Notes: generated by a model not told the origin, from the sequence alone. Positions 7,253 through 16,469 are shown, numbered from the stretch's first letter. The stretch is DNA of 64,000 nucleotides from Chryseobacterium culicis (GCF_002979755.1 NZ_PCPP01000003.1:248001-312000), one strand, 5' to 3'. Numbers and translations are program-made.

Positions 7253-8494
7253 TTATTCTGTAAATTCAAGATCTCTGTCATGCGTTTCAGAAATCGTAAG
7301 TGAAGAATAAAACGCAAGCCCAAATACTACGACTCCTACTATCGCAGCACTTTCCACAACCGGGAAATTACCTTTAAGAGAATCAAAAGCAAATATCATT
7401 ACCGGCACCAGTCCTCTTACCATATTCGGAACTGTTGTGGTTGCGGTATTTCTGATATTGGTTCCGAACTGTTCGGCTGCCAGCGTTACAAACATCGCCC
7501 AATATCCTGTTCCAAAGCCAAGCCATACACAGAACAAATAGTATTTTGTTTCTGTATTGGTATTCCCGAACAGCATGATAGCAACACCGATGAGAGTAAA
7601 GATCAGCATATAAAAGATAGCCATTTTACGTGATTTTAAAGCATGGGAAATAAAACCACTCAGTAAATCACCTACAGAAATACCCACATAGGCCCACATA
7701 ATTGCTTTTCCGGGGTTGATCTCTGTAATCCCTAATTCAGGAGCAAATTGATTGGCTAAAACGGCCAAAATCCCAATGCAATACCATGTGGGTAATCCTA
7801 CTGCGATGCATTTTAGATATCTAATCAATCGGTCTTTATTGGTAAAAAAGGAGAGAAAATCTCCTTTTGAAACATCTTTATGCTCTATATTCTTATAAAT
7901 TCCGGATTCTGATACACTTATTCTTAGTATCAATAACATAATTCCCATTATCCCACCGATGATGTAAGAAATATTCCAGCCTCCGGCCAGTTCTACGGTA
8001 AGTTGAGCTACAACAGCACCCATTAATCCGAAACCAGCTACCACCGAGGTTCCGATTGCTCTTAAATTCTTCGGTAAACTTTCAGAAACCAGGGTAATTC
8101 CCGCTCCAAGCTCTCCGGCAAGACCAATACCTGCAATAAACCTTAAACCGGCATACTGGTACACCAAATGCTCTTTCGGAAAATAAGGAAGAAAACCACA
8201 GGCGATATTGGCTAATGAATATACCAGGATAGAGCCAAACAGCACAGAAAGTCTCCCTTTTTTATCTCCAAAAATCCCCCAGAACACTCCTCCGATAAGA
8301 AGTCCTACCATCTGGCAGTTCAGAATAAAGGTTCCGTCTGCATCAGGATTAAGTCCCAATGCCTTTAGACTGGGAATTCTTACAATCCCAAATAGAAGGA
8401 GGTCATAGATATCTACAAAATAGCCTAAGGCAGAAATAATAACGGGAATAGAGAATATGTACTTCAGTTTTGAAGACAAGGACAGTTCTTGCAT
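7253..8494 (-). CDS. Major facilitator superfamily transporter
   Basis: 413 residues with about twelve membrane helices. The MFS signature loop between helices 2 and 3 is seen as GDKKGR (76-81), and SALGYFVDIYDLLLFG in helix 1 is typical of the sugar/metabolite:proton symporter branch (YFVDIYDL with a conserved Asp). GAGITLVSESLPKNLRAIGT matches the conserved helix 4-5 region of that branch. The substrate is unknown; organic acids or sugars are plausible. It is a single gene, transcribed after the rny terminator from its own promoter. Confidence 0.88.
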   Translation of the reverse strand: MQELSLSSKLKYIFSIPVIISALGYFVDIYDLLLFGIVRIPSLKALGLNPDADGTFILNCQMVGLLIGGVFWGIFGDKKGRLSVLFGSILVYSLANIACGFLPYFPKEHLVYQYAGLRFIAGIGLAGELGAGITLVSESLPKNLRAIGTSVVAGFGLMGAVVAQLTVELAGGWNISYIIGGIMGIMLLILRISVSESGIYKNIEHKDVSKGDFLSFFTNKDRLIRYLKCIAVGLPTWYCIGILAVLANQFAPELGITEINPGKAIMWAYVGISVGDLLSGFISHALKSRKMAIFYMLIFTLIGVAIMLFGNTNTETKYYLFCVWLGFGTGYWAMFVTLAAEQFGTNIRNTATTTVPNMVRGLVPVMIFAFDSLKGNFPVVESAAIVGVVVFGLAFYSSLTISETHDRDLEFTE

Positions 8495-8514
8495 TTTTAA
8501 GTTTTGATAAAAAT

Positions 8515-8546
8515 AAAAAACCTTTCAATTTCTTGAAAGGTTTTTA
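8515..8546 (-). terminator. Terminator of rny
   Basis: Inverted repeat AAAACCTTTCAA/TTGAAAGGTTTT with a 4-nt loop and flanking A/T runs. It lies between the end of rny and the start of the MFS gene, both on the minus strand. Confidence 0.85.
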
Positions 8547-8567
8547 TTAAATATCTTTTTACGATTA

Positions 8568-10133
8568 TTATCTGGCAATATTCACAGCTCTCGTTTCTCT
8601 GATTACTGTTACTTTTACCTGTCCCGGATAAGTAAGTTCGTTCTGTATTTTCTCAGAGATGTCGTAAGAAAGCTGAGAAGCTACTTCATCATTCACTTTT
8701 CCGCTCTCTACCATTACTCTTAGCTCTCTACCCGCCTGGATTGCATAAGCACTGGATACACCATCAAAGCTTAACGCTGCAGATTCAAGATCTTTCAATC
8801 TCTGGATGTAAGATTCCAATACCTGTCTTCTTGCTCCCGGTCTTGCACCTGAGATGGCATCGGCAACCTGAATAATTGGAGATAATAATGACTTCATTTC
8901 AATTTCGTCGTGGTGAGCTCCAATTGCATTTACAACTTCTGGGTTTTCACCGTATTTCTCAGCCCACTGCATACCTAAAAGGGCGTGTGGTAATTCTGAT
9001 TCCTGCTCAGGAACTTTACCGATATCGTGTAAAAGACCTGCTCTTTTTGCTAATTTTACGTTTAATCCTAGCTCAGCAGCCATAGTTGCAGCGATGTTAG
9101 CTACTTCTCTCGAGTGCTGTAGTAAGTTTTGTCCATAAGAAGAACGGTACTTCATTCTTCCTACAATTTTGATCAATTCAGGGTGTAATCCGTGGATTCC
9201 TAAATCAATGATCGTTCTCTTACCTACTTCAATGATTTCCTCTTCGATCTGTTTTCTTGTTTTTTCTACTACTTCTTCAATTCTTGCCGGGTGAATTCTA
9301 CCATCGGTTACCAATCTGTGAAGGGATAATCTTGCAATCTCTCTTCTTACAGGGTCAAAGCATGAAAGAAGAATTGCTTCCGGAGTATCATCAACAATAA
9401 TTTCTACTCCTGTTACAGCTTCTAAAGCACGGATATTTCTACCTTCTCTACCGATAATTCTACCTTTTACCTCATCAGATTCAATATTGAAAACTGATAC
9501 TGAATTTTCGATAGCCTGCTCAGTTCCGATTCTCTGAATTGTTTGGATAACGATTTTTCTCGCTTCATTTTTAGCATTCATCTGAGCTTCTTCCATGATG
9601 CTCTGAACGTGTGCCTGAGCTCTTGTTTTAGCCTCAGCTCTCATGGTTTCTACCAATTCTGCTTTCGCTTCATCTGCTGTATAATTCGAGATTTTTTCAA
9701 GTATTTCTACTTTCTTAGCGGTAGCTGTATCTAACTCCTGCTGTTTTCTTTCCAGAATTTCATTCTTCTTAGCATAATCTGCAATCTGCTTGTCTAAATC
9801 TTTTTCAAGCTTTCCAGTCTTGCTAAGTTCATCATTCAGCTTATGCTCTTTGTCTTTCGTTCTCTTTTCAACTTCCTGCATTTTCTTTTCACGGGACTGA
9901 ATATCTGCATCATGCTGTGATTTCAGTTCCAGGAATTTTTCTTTAGCCTGAAGGTTCTTTTCTTTCTTTATGGATTCAGCCTGTACGTTAGCTTTTTCTA
10001 TAAGGTTTTCGGCATTTTTATTGGCATCATCTATGATGAATTTTGCTTTAGTATTCAGAGAACTTTTGGAAAAAAACATTCCCACCACGGCTCCGATTAC
10101 TAAACAAACAACACCGACTATAACTTCTATCAT
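8568..10133 (-). CDS. rny: Ribonuclease Y
   Basis: RNase Y is a membrane-anchored endoribonuclease starting mRNA decay. The 521 residues show the standard order: an N-terminal transmembrane segment (3-22), a long charged coiled coil (about 25-200), a KH RNA-binding domain ([20 protein letters not shown], about 224-243), an HD phosphohydrolase domain with [15 protein letters not shown] and AIGAHHDE metal ligands, and the conserved C-terminal domain ending [16 protein letters not shown]. It is full length. It follows the 6S RNA and zapA on the same strand. Confidence 0.97.
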   Translation of the reverse strand: MIEVIVGVVCLVIGAVVGMFFSKSSLNTKAKFIIDDANKNAENLIEKANVQAESIKKEKNLQAKEKFLELKSQHDADIQSREKKMQEVEKRTKDKEHKLNDELSKTGKLEKDLDKQIADYAKKNEILERKQQELDTATAKKVEILEKISNYTADEAKAELVETMRAEAKTRAQAHVQSIMEEAQMNAKNEARKIVIQTIQRIGTEQAIENSVSVFNIESDEVKGRIIGREGRNIRALEAVTGVEIIVDDTPEAILLSCFDPVRREIARLSLHRLVTDGRIHPARIEEVVEKTRKQIEEEIIEVGKRTIIDLGIHGLHPELIKIVGRMKYRSSYGQNLLQHSREVANIAATMAAELGLNVKLAKRAGLLHDIGKVPEQESELPHALLGMQWAEKYGENPEVVNAIGAHHDEIEMKSLLSPIIQVADAISGARPGARRQVLESYIQRLKDLESAALSFDGVSSAYAIQAGRELRVMVESGKVNDEVASQLSYDISEKIQNELTYPGQVKVTVIRETRAVNIAR

Positions 10134-10175
10134 AATATATATTGAGTTTTAATTGTATTCATATTCTTTACATAA

Positions 10176-10344
10176 AAAAAGCCTACAATAATCCAGAGAT
10201 TGAGAGTAAACTCCTAATCAACACGATTTGAACTGATTTCCACTGTCTGTAATCCGGAAGTCCGGCACGCCATTCGATGGACATTTGTTCGGTAATTGTT
10301 TAGCGTTGAGTTTACCTTTAATGTGTTAGAATTATTGTAGGCAG
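10176..10344 (-). ncRNA. ssrS: 6S RNA (flavobacterial type)
   Basis: The 169-nt region is closed by a perfect 12-bp stem (GCCTACAATAAT at 10181-10192 with ATTATTGTAGGC at 10331-10342) and has an inner helix GTAAACTC (10206-10213)/GAGTTTAC (10308-10315), giving the long rod with an interior bubble expected of 6S RNA. On the minus strand the closing stem runs into seven T, a terminator. It sits directly downstream of zapA, the same neighbour as ssrS in E. coli. 6S RNA mimics an open promoter and sequesters RNA polymerase holoenzyme. No ORF explains this DNA. Confidence 0.82.
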
Positions 10345-10365
10345 TAATTTTTCAGGAAAAAAAAT

Positions 10366-10653
10366 CTATTTCCCGATTTCATTCAACGATTGGTTAATCT
10401 GCGTTAACCTCTCGTTGGTTGAATTAATATTTTTTTCGTAGTTAAGAGAAACTACTTCTGCATTGGTTCCCAGTTTAAGGGCACACATAGCCAAAGCATC
10501 CTGTTTATCTCTTACATCGAAGTTTTGTTCAAAATCTTTAATCATATTCTCGATCTGCTTCCCTACTTTACGCAAAGTTTCTTCCTCTGCTGCCGGTACG
10601 TTCAGCGGATACACTCTTCCTGCAATGTTGACGGTTATTCTCCTTACCTCCAT
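10366..10653 (-). CDS. zapA: Cell division protein ZapA
   Basis: 95 residues. VRRITVNIAGRVYPLNVP followed by EEETLRKVGKQIENMI is the ZapA globular N-domain; the C-terminal half (about 45-95) is a coiled coil used for dimerisation. ZapA binds FtsZ and bundles protofilaments at the division ring. It overlaps the upstream coiled-coil membrane protein gene by 1 bp and is followed by the 6S RNA. Confidence 0.93.
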   Translation of the reverse strand: MEVRRITVNIAGRVYPLNVPAAEEETLRKVGKQIENMIKDFEQNFDVRDKQDALAMCALKLGTNAEVVSLNYEKNINSTNERLTQINQSLNEIGK

Positions 10654-11045
10654 TATAATCCACTGTTTTGAAGCTGAGCAATACAGAAATCAATTTCTTT
10701 CACCAATCTGTTGATATGGTTCTTCATTAATCTATTGTGTTCAGGATTTCCTGATATTGCTGAATAAAGTTTTATATTTTTTTGTTCTTCTGCTAATACC
10801 TGATTCTTTCTTCTTTCCTCATCATACTTCTTCTTCAAGTCTTCATGCTCAATATTTAATTCTCTTAAATTTTCCGTAAGATTTTTATAGTTCTTTTGCA
10901 GAGTCGAAATCTTTCTCTCTAATTCTGAAAAATTGTTTTCTAAATCTTGAAGCATTTCAGGTTTGTATATTCTAACTAAAAGCAAAAATAAAAAAATAAT
11001 AGCACTAACAAAAATAAAACGCTCTATATTTTGAAATACAAACAA
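10653..11045 (-). CDS. Membrane-anchored coiled-coil protein, unknown function
   Basis: 130 residues with one N-terminal membrane helix (FIFVSAIIFLFLLLVRI, 10-26) followed by a heptad-rich charged coiled coil (about 35-95) and a short C-terminal helix (NRLMKNHINRLVKEIDF). The stop overlaps the zapA start by one base, so the two are translationally coupled and may act together in cell division, which is inference from context. I recognise no domain. A later ATG (M31) would remove the membrane helix, so the upstream start is preferred. Confidence 0.75.
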   Translation of the reverse strand: MFVFQNIERFIFVSAIIFLFLLLVRIYKPEMLQDLENNFSELERKISTLQKNYKNLTENLRELNIEHEDLKKKYDEERRKNQVLAEEQKNIKLYSAISGNPEHNRLMKNHINRLVKEIDFCIAQLQNSGL

Positions 11046-11070
11046 AAAAGGAGGCGCCAGCGCACCTCCT
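11045..11070 (-). terminator. Terminator of the porT operon
   Basis: AGGAGG/CCTCCT stem with an inner CGC/GCG step (11049-11070), followed on the minus strand by a T-run. It separates porT from the downstream zapA operon. Confidence 0.8.
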
Positions 11071-11095
11071 GTGTATTTTTCAATGAAATATTTTT

Positions 11096-11878
11096 TTATT
11101 CAAATTTCAGAACGAACATTACTGCTCTTGTCTGCAATGTAGAAATAGCAGACGACCAGTAAGGAGGTGTAGTAGCGTTATCCGCCACCTTCTCATTGTT
11201 CATGAAGAATGTTCCTCTTACGGCAGGAGTCAGTTTAAATTTGTTGAAATAAAACTGAATTCCCATTTCTGCAGACCATGCGAAGTTGTGAGTGGTAGAT
11301 CTGTAGATCCCCTGCATGTTATCATCTGTAGAAGTTGCGTTAGACTGAAGGTTCACCACATAGTTCACCCCTGCTGCCACATAAGGTCTTGAATTGTACC
11401 ATCTTTGTCCGTGAAGTTCCAAAAGTACCGGAATATCGATCAACGTAGATTTAATTTCTCTTACTTTATCCTTTTCCTGTAAAGGGAATGGCATAAAAGG
11501 AGGATTCGTTAAAGATCCACCTGCATAAATGTCATTGGATTGAGTATTAAAAGTCAACTGTCTTTGTGCAAACTGTAAACCTGGTTCTATTCTTACATCA
11601 AGATAGTCATTCAGTCTCCATTTTGCAATAAGCCCGGCACCGAAACTATAACTTTCCTTGGAGGTAACAAGGTTTTCATTATCATTCATCCCATATTTCG
11701 GATGCAAAACAATGCGGTAATCCAGTCTGTTCCCGTTCAAATAAAACCCCCAACTGAATTTCTGTTCGTCGAAATCTTCCAACTTATCCATTCTGTTTCG
11801 GGTTCTGAATTGCGCGTTTGCAAAAACGGCAACATTTACTGAGGTTAAAACCAGTGCTTTTAATAGAAATTTATTCAT
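11096..11878 (-). CDS. porT: PorT-like outer-membrane beta-barrel protein (type IX secretion)
   Basis: 260 residues with a signal peptide (cut after AVFANAQ, about 23) and alternating hydrophobic strands ending in a C-terminal VMFVLKFE barrel strand. The RxRNRMDKLEDFDEQKFSWGF start and the PSYxFGAGLIAKWRLNDYLDVRIEPGL-like core fit PorT, an outer-membrane beta-barrel protein required for type IX secretion. The location 3 bp after the menaquinone methyltransferase gene is also the usual porT neighbourhood in flavobacteria. A generic outer-membrane beta-barrel is the alternative. The window also encodes a type IX cargo (63100-63906). Confidence 0.8.
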   Translation of the reverse strand: MNKFLLKALVLTSVNVAVFANAQFRTRNRMDKLEDFDEQKFSWGFYLNGNRLDYRIVLHPKYGMNDNENLVTSKESYSFGAGLIAKWRLNDYLDVRIEPGLQFAQRQLTFNTQSNDIYAGGSLTNPPFMPFPLQEKDKVREIKSTLIDIPVLLELHGQRWYNSRPYVAAGVNYVVNLQSNATSTDDNMQGIYRSTTHNFAWSAEMGIQFYFNKFKLTPAVRGTFFMNNEKVADNATTPPYWSSAISTLQTRAVMFVLKFE

Positions 11879-11881
11879 AGG

Positions 11882-12613
11882 TTACTTTGTTGCTTTATAA
11901 ATTGTGGCTATACCTAAACTTAATTTTTTATATTCAACTTTCTTAAATCCCGTATCTAAAAGAATTTGCTTCATCTTCTCCCCGAAAGGAAAAGCATTTA
12001 CAGAATCCGGAAGGTATGTATACGCCCTATTATCCTTAGAAACCAGTCTGCCAATGGCAGGTAATATATTTTTAAAGTAAAACATATAAAATGGCCCCAT
12101 GAAACCCTCAACCTTTGAAAACTCCAGTATATAAACACTTTTGTTATCTTTAACTACTCTTCTTAACTCTGCCAAACCTTTGGTAAGGTTTTCAAAATTC
12201 CTTACTCCAAATGCAACGGAAACAGCATCAAATCTATTGTCCTCGAAAGGTAAATTTTCTGCATCTCCTTTTTGCATGGAAATTTTGCCGTCTAATTTAA
12301 GTTTTTTTATTTTAATAACGCCAACATTCAGCATTTGTTGTGATAAATCTAATCCAACTACTTTAGAACCGGTTCCTTTTTCAATCGTAATTGCCAGATC
12401 TCCCGTTCCTGTAGCCACATCCAGCACTTCCTGCGGATTATCATTTTTCATCCATTTTACCAGTTTATTTCTCCACAAAATATCAATTTTCATGGATAAA
12501 ACACGGTTCAGAAGGTCATACTTCGGCGCAATATTGTCGAACATATCCTCTACCTGGCTTTTTTTTGTAGCCTCTGAATTGTAGGGAGTAACTTTGGTGA
12601 TATCTTTTGTCAA
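11882..12613 (-). CDS. ubiE: Demethylmenaquinone methyltransferase (MenG/UbiE)
   Basis: This enzyme methylates demethylmenaquinone with S-adenosylmethionine in the last step of menaquinone synthesis. At 243 residues it has family length. SAM motif I is DVATGTGDLAI (about 85-95), and MFDNIAPKYDLLNRVLSM near the N-terminus and LSLGIATIYKA at the C-terminus are UbiE family signatures. It lies between a small membrane protein gene and porT, spaced 3 bp on each side, forming a three-gene operon. Confidence 0.96.
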   Translation of the reverse strand: MTKDITKVTPYNSEATKKSQVEDMFDNIAPKYDLLNRVLSMKIDILWRNKLVKWMKNDNPQEVLDVATGTGDLAITIEKGTGSKVVGLDLSQQMLNVGVIKIKKLKLDGKISMQKGDAENLPFEDNRFDAVSVAFGVRNFENLTKGLAELRRVVKDNKSVYILEFSKVEGFMGPFYMFYFKNILPAIGRLVSKDNRAYTYLPDSVNAFPFGEKMKQILLDTGFKKVEYKKLSLGIATIYKATK

Positions 12614-12616
12614 AAC

Positions 12617-13186
12617 TTAAAACTTGTAATATTCTTTATAATAATTTAGGTAATCCTGCTTTCTGAAGATTTTAGATCGTGATTCCACTTTCTGGATATT
12701 TTTGATCACTTTGTCATAGTCTTCATCTACATTGTAATAAAAATCTTCTGTGTAAAGCTTATTGAAGCGTTTCGCTCCTCCGTAATAATCCTTTCCGTCA
12801 ATAACTGTTTTATCAAGGTTTGCCAGTAACGAATCTTTTTTAAGATTATATCCGTAATACTGATCATTTACGTAGTAATCCTGGTGGGTGATATTAATCA
12901 GACCTCGAAGTTTATTCACTTCAAATGCAGAATCATAAAGCATTTTTTTGTTCTGATCAAAAACCTGAATAGAGTTTTTCCCTTTATTCAAATCCACATG
13001 CACATACTGTCCCGCAGAAATAATGCCTTCAGACCCGTTATTGATCTTAAAGTAATACGTATTCGGGGTAGGATTATCTACAACATAATAATTCTTCTTG
13101 GCTAAAAAAAGGAAGTAGATCCCAAAGGCAACGATAAACGCCACAGCTGCAATAAGTAAGCCTTTTAAGGATGAATTGTTTTTCAT
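12617..13186 (-). CDS. Membrane-anchored hypothetical protein
   Basis: 189 residues. One N-terminal membrane helix (LLIAAVAFIVAFGIYFLFLA, 10-29), then an exported domain rich in Tyr and Lys (YYVVDNPTPNTYYFKINNG, later DYYVNDQYYGYN and LNYYKEYYKF). I do not recognise the family. It is first in the operon with ubiE and porT, spaced 3 bp from ubiE, suggesting cotranscription. The polar Tyr-rich exported part suggests an envelope role, which is inference only. Confidence 0.72.
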   Translation of the reverse strand: MKNNSSLKGLLIAAVAFIVAFGIYFLFLAKKNYYVVDNPTPNTYYFKINNGSEGIISAGQYVHVDLNKGKNSIQVFDQNKKMLYDSAFEVNKLRGLINITHQDYYVNDQYYGYNLKKDSLLANLDKTVIDGKDYYGGAKRFNKLYTEDFYYNVDEDYDKVIKNIQKVESRSKIFRKQDYLNYYKEYYKF

Positions 13187-13208
13187 AGAATGTAAAGTAC
13201 AATTTTTG

Positions 13209-13216
13209 CAAATTTA
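13209..13216 (-). promoter_or_regulatory. Probable -7 element of the ubiE-porT operon
   Basis: TAAATTTG on the minus strand fits TAnnTTTG and lies 23 bp upstream of the first start codon (13186). I see no clear -33 element. Confidence 0.5.
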
Positions 13217-13253
13217 ATAATATTTTTAATTCTCCGTTATTAATATTAATTAT

Positions 13254-13261
13254 TAACTTTG
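13254..13261 (+). promoter_or_regulatory. Probable -7 element of the KAS III gene
   Basis: TAACTTTG fits TAnnTTTG, 26 bp before the start at 13288, in the divergent intergenic region. The -33 element is not obvious. Confidence 0.5.
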
Positions 13262-13287
13262 CATCTTTAAAAAAATCATATAAACGA

Positions 13288-14355
13288 ATGCCTAATACGA
13301 TCATTATTGGCTCTGGATCTTATATTCCGAACAGAGTTATTGGTAGAGATTACTTCATGAATTCCGAGTTCTACACTGAAGACGGAGTAAAGATTGAAAA
13401 GCCTGTGGAAGAGACCATTGCGAAATTTGTAGAAATTACAGAAATCGAAAACAGGAGATTCATTGAGGATGATCTTTCCAACTCTCAAATCGGTTATGAA
13501 GCTGCAAAAATTGCCCTTGAGGATGCAAAAGTAGACGGCGAAGAATTGGATTATATCATCTACGCAAGCAATTTCGGGGAAGTTACCGAAAACGGATATG
13601 CTGATTTTATGCCAACAATGGCAGCAAGAGTAAAGAATAAACTGGGGATCAAAAACAGAAAATGCGTAACCTATGACATGGTTTTCGGATGTCCAGGATG
13701 GGTAGAAGCAATGATTTTATCTGATAATTTAATTAAAGCTAAAGTGGCAAAAACAATTCTTGTCATCGGAGCTGAAACATTAAGCAGAGTAACTGATCCA
13801 TATGACAGAAACAGAATGATTTTTGCCGATGGTGCCGGAGCGGTAGTGGTAAAAGCAACTGACGAAGAGAATGTAGGAATTATTGCCCACAACACGATCT
13901 GTGATAACGGACCGGAATTAAACTACCTTGAAAATCAACCTTCTATCAATAAAGAAGCAGATCAGAAGCGTCTTTATGTAAGAATGTTAGGAAGAAAGAT
14001 TTACGAATACGCTCTTAAAAACGTACCGGATGCTATCAAGGACACCATTACTGATGCAGGTCTTTCTATTGAAGATATAGATAAAATCTTAATTCACCAG
14101 GCCAATGCTAAAATGGATTACGCCATGATTGAAAGACTTCACAGGCTTTATGACGTAAAAGAATACGATCATGCGATCTCTCCTATGACGATCCAGGATC
14201 TTGGAAATACTTCAGTAGCAACAATTCCTACCATGTATGATATCATAATTAAAGGAAAAATGGAGGGTCAATCGTTTAAAGAAAAAGGTAACATTGTGAT
14301 GACTTCGGTAGGAGCCGGAATGAACATCAATGCTATCGTTTACAGATTTCCTTAA
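13288..14355 (+). CDS. 3-oxoacyl-ACP synthase III family protein (FabH-like)
   Basis: 355 residues with a thiolase fold. The catalytic triad of KAS III is visible: Cys135 in MVFGCPGWVEA, His270 in LIHQANAKMD and Asn307 in LGNTSVATIP. This enzyme class condenses acetyl- or branched acyl-CoA with malonyl-ACP to start fatty acid synthesis. The CPGW segment and an insertion near residues 20-45 differ from E. coli FabH (CAAF), so it may be a paralogue with another starter unit rather than the main FabH. It is a single gene with its own promoter and terminator. Confidence 0.88.
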   Translation: MPNTIIIGSGSYIPNRVIGRDYFMNSEFYTEDGVKIEKPVEETIAKFVEITEIENRRFIEDDLSNSQIGYEAAKIALEDAKVDGEELDYIIYASNFGEVTENGYADFMPTMAARVKNKLGIKNRKCVTYDMVFGCPGWVEAMILSDNLIKAKVAKTILVIGAETLSRVTDPYDRNRMIFADGAGAVVVKATDEENVGIIAHNTICDNGPELNYLENQPSINKEADQKRLYVRMLGRKIYEYALKNVPDAIKDTITDAGLSIEDIDKILIHQANAKMDYAMIERLHRLYDVKEYDHAISPMTIQDLGNTSVATIPTMYDIIIKGKMEGQSFKEKGNIVMTSVGAGMNINAIVYRFP

Positions 14356-14380
14356 AAATATTTAATAAACAAAAAATATA

Positions 14381-14413
14381 AAGCACAGGGAAGTTATTCT
14401 TTGTGCTTTTTTT
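14381..14413 (+). terminator. Terminator of the KAS III gene
   Basis: AAGCACA (14381-14387) pairs with TGTGCTT (14402-14408), followed by a run of T. Confidence 0.8.
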
Positions 14414-14422
14414 GATCAGAAC

Positions 14423-15628
14423 ATGCAAAAGAATTTTTTAATCATCGCCGGAATCTTCCTTTTTTTGGAAGTGTATATTTATCAGGCTGTCAGAACGCTT
14501 ACCGATAATTTCTGGATCAGAATCGGATATTGGGTAATATCGTTAGCCGTATATGGAATTTTCGCCTATGAAGTCACTCATTACCAACGATCAGACCGAA
14601 GTATGGTAAGGGCTCAGATCATGATTTCATTATTTTTAATTTTCATCCTTCCTAAAATTTTCGTGGTCCTGTTTTTATTAATTGATGATATCATCAGAAC
14701 CGGAGGCTACCTGATTGGTTTTGCCAAACCCACTGAAAATTTCTTCCCGGAAAGAAGGAAGTTCCTGAGCCTGGTAGGACTGGGAATGAGCGGAGTGCTT
14801 TCAGCTCTTTTCATTGACGGAATTACGTTTGGAAAATATAGACATACAGTAAGAAGGGTAAGAGTAAATTTTGCCAATCTCCCCAAAAGTTTCAAAGGCT
14901 ACAAGATCATCCAAATTTCTGACGTCCATAGCGGAAGCTTCTCTGATCCAAAAAAATTACAACATGCTATCGACCTGATCAATGAACAGAAGCCCGACCT
15001 TGTGTTATTTACCGGAGACATGGTAAATAATGTTGCAGATGAATTCAAACCATTCATTCCTTTGTTTTCAAAAATTCAGGCTAAAGATGGTAAATTTGCC
15101 GTTTTAGGAAACCACGATTACGGAGATTATGTAACCTGGGAATCCCCTGCTGCTAAAAAAGAAAACCTTGACACATTGATTGGCTATGAAAAGCAGGCTG
15201 GTTTTGATATGCTGAGAAATGAGCACAGAGTCATTGAAAAAAATGGAGAGAAACTCTATATTCTGGGGGTTGAGAACTGGGGACTGAAACCATTCCCTCA
15301 ATTCGGAAGAATAGATGATGCGTTAAAAGGCGTACCGGAATCTGCCACTAAAATATTAATGAGCCACGACCCTACCCATTTTGATTACGTGGTAAAAAAA
15401 CACCCTGCAAACATTCATTTAACTCTTTCAGGACACACCCATGGAATGCAGTTTGGATTGGATCTTAAAAATGTAAAATGGTCTCCGGTACAATACAAAT
15501 ACCCAAAATGGGCCGACTTATATGAAAGCGAGGGAAAATTACTATACGTAAACAGAGGATTTGGCGTATTAGGATATCCGGGAAGAGTGGGTGTATTGCC
15601 AGAAATCACTCTTTTTGAGCTGAGTTAG
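14423..15628 (+). CDS. Membrane-anchored metallophosphoesterase
   Basis: 401 residues: about three N-terminal membrane helices (5-22, 33-50, 68-90), a further hydrophobic segment (115-131), then a calcineurin-like phosphoesterase domain. Metal ligands are visible in IQISDVHSGSF (Asp167, His169), FTGDMVNN, VLGNHDYGDY and LSGHTHGMQFG. The layout resembles YaeI/YkuE-like enzymes that cleave phosphodiesters, some acting on lipid substrates such as UDP-diacylglucosamine, but the substrate cannot be assigned. It starts 67 bp after the KAS III gene, across a terminator. Confidence 0.92.
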   Translation: MQKNFLIIAGIFLFLEVYIYQAVRTLTDNFWIRIGYWVISLAVYGIFAYEVTHYQRSDRSMVRAQIMISLFLIFILPKIFVVLFLLIDDIIRTGGYLIGFAKPTENFFPERRKFLSLVGLGMSGVLSALFIDGITFGKYRHTVRRVRVNFANLPKSFKGYKIIQISDVHSGSFSDPKKLQHAIDLINEQKPDLVLFTGDMVNNVADEFKPFIPLFSKIQAKDGKFAVLGNHDYGDYVTWESPAAKKENLDTLIGYEKQAGFDMLRNEHRVIEKNGEKLYILGVENWGLKPFPQFGRIDDALKGVPESATKILMSHDPTHFDYVVKKHPANIHLTLSGHTHGMQFGLDLKNVKWSPVQYKYPKWADLYESEGKLLYVNRGFGVLGYPGRVGVLPEITLFELS

Positions 15629-15629
15629 A

Positions 15630-15720
15630 AGTTTAGGGTTTAAGGCTAGAGGTTTATCATACATAAATTCCTCCCTAATCCCTTTAACCTGAAACCTGCA
15701 ACCTAACATCTGCAACCTAA
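15630..15720. repeat. Dispersed degenerate repeat (AACCTGCAAC type)
   Basis: gtttagggtttaaggc-like start and AACCTGAAACCTGCAACCT-like end between convergent genes. It shares both parts with the region at 3050-3134. Confidence 0.5.
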
Positions 15721-16469
15721 AAAATATAATCTTTCATACGGGAAGTCGCCATTTCCCTGTCATTGAGAAAAGTAAGGAGGGCATCTAATTTGTCCTCCAT
15801 TTTTTTGCCCGAAAATAAGCTTCGGTAAAAAGGAATATCAAAACGGTATTTCTTGAAATCTGTAAACTGCCACGTATTGAGATAAATCAAAACAAACTCT
15901 TCGTTCTGCAAAGTTTCCAGAACCATATTCTGATAATACTTCATTGGCAGAATCTGAAATACAAAATCATTATAAGGCAGCTGGCTGTAAGGAGAGATAC
16001 TCTCCGGAACGATACTCAATCCGTCCTCTTCTGTAATTACCGTATCTCTTTTGAGTCTTTTGAAAGGAAAAAGAATATTGGCATTATCGATATTGGAAAC
16101 ATAATTAAATTCCATCAGCTTCAAAATTTCCTGTGAAACTTTTACATCTTTCTGACGAATTCCTCTGATCTGTTTTTCCAGAAGATCCTGAATATTCTTC
16201 TTGGCATTTTCAATTTCTTCCGGATTTGATCCTTTATTATAAAAAGCAATTTCATGCCCTTTGGATGAAATTGCTTTTATTAAATTCTGAAGTTTTTCAG
16301 TGAGAGAAACCTCTACAAAAAAACTTGATTTGATATCATGAATATCTAAAATTCTAAGAATTGCTCTGGTATTATTTTCTATGATTTTCAATCTCTCATC
16401 ATCGGTAATAGGAGAGCCATTTTTTACTTCAGCCTCAATACAAGTGATGTTAAAAGTCAATAATACCAT
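15717..16469 (-). CDS. Polysaccharide deacetylase-like protein, probably inactive
   Basis: 250 residues related to NodB-homology deacetylases of the LTFDVEEF type. The strand that normally carries the catalytic Asp reads LTFNITCIEAE, with Asn7 instead. The metal-binding region after GHEIA (71-75) reads FYNKGSN, lacking the His-x3-His. The later R-G-I-R (about 103) and L-L-T-F blocks are recognisable. So the fold seems kept but the zinc site is missing, suggesting a binding or regulatory role rather than catalysis. No signal peptide is seen, as in cytoplasmic-facing relatives. Confidence 0.65.
   Translation of the reverse strand: MVLLTFNITCIEAEVKNGSPITDDERLKIIENNTRAILRILDIHDIKSSFFVEVSLTEKLQNLIKAISSKGHEIAFYNKGSNPEEIENAKKNIQDLLEKQIRGIRQKDVKVSQEILKLMEFNYVSNIDNANILFPFKRLKRDTVITEEDGLSIVPESISPYSQLPYNDFVFQILPMKYYQNMVLETLQNEEFVLIYLNTWQFTDFKKYRFDIPFYRSLFSGKKMEDKLDALLTFLNDREMATSRMKDYIF

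Noticed and set aside
12141-12584. Plus-strand 147-codon frame inside the methyltransferase gene
   Set aside because: Antisense to a clearly identified ubiE gene; composition (Ser/Leu/Phe-rich) is that of a shadow frame.
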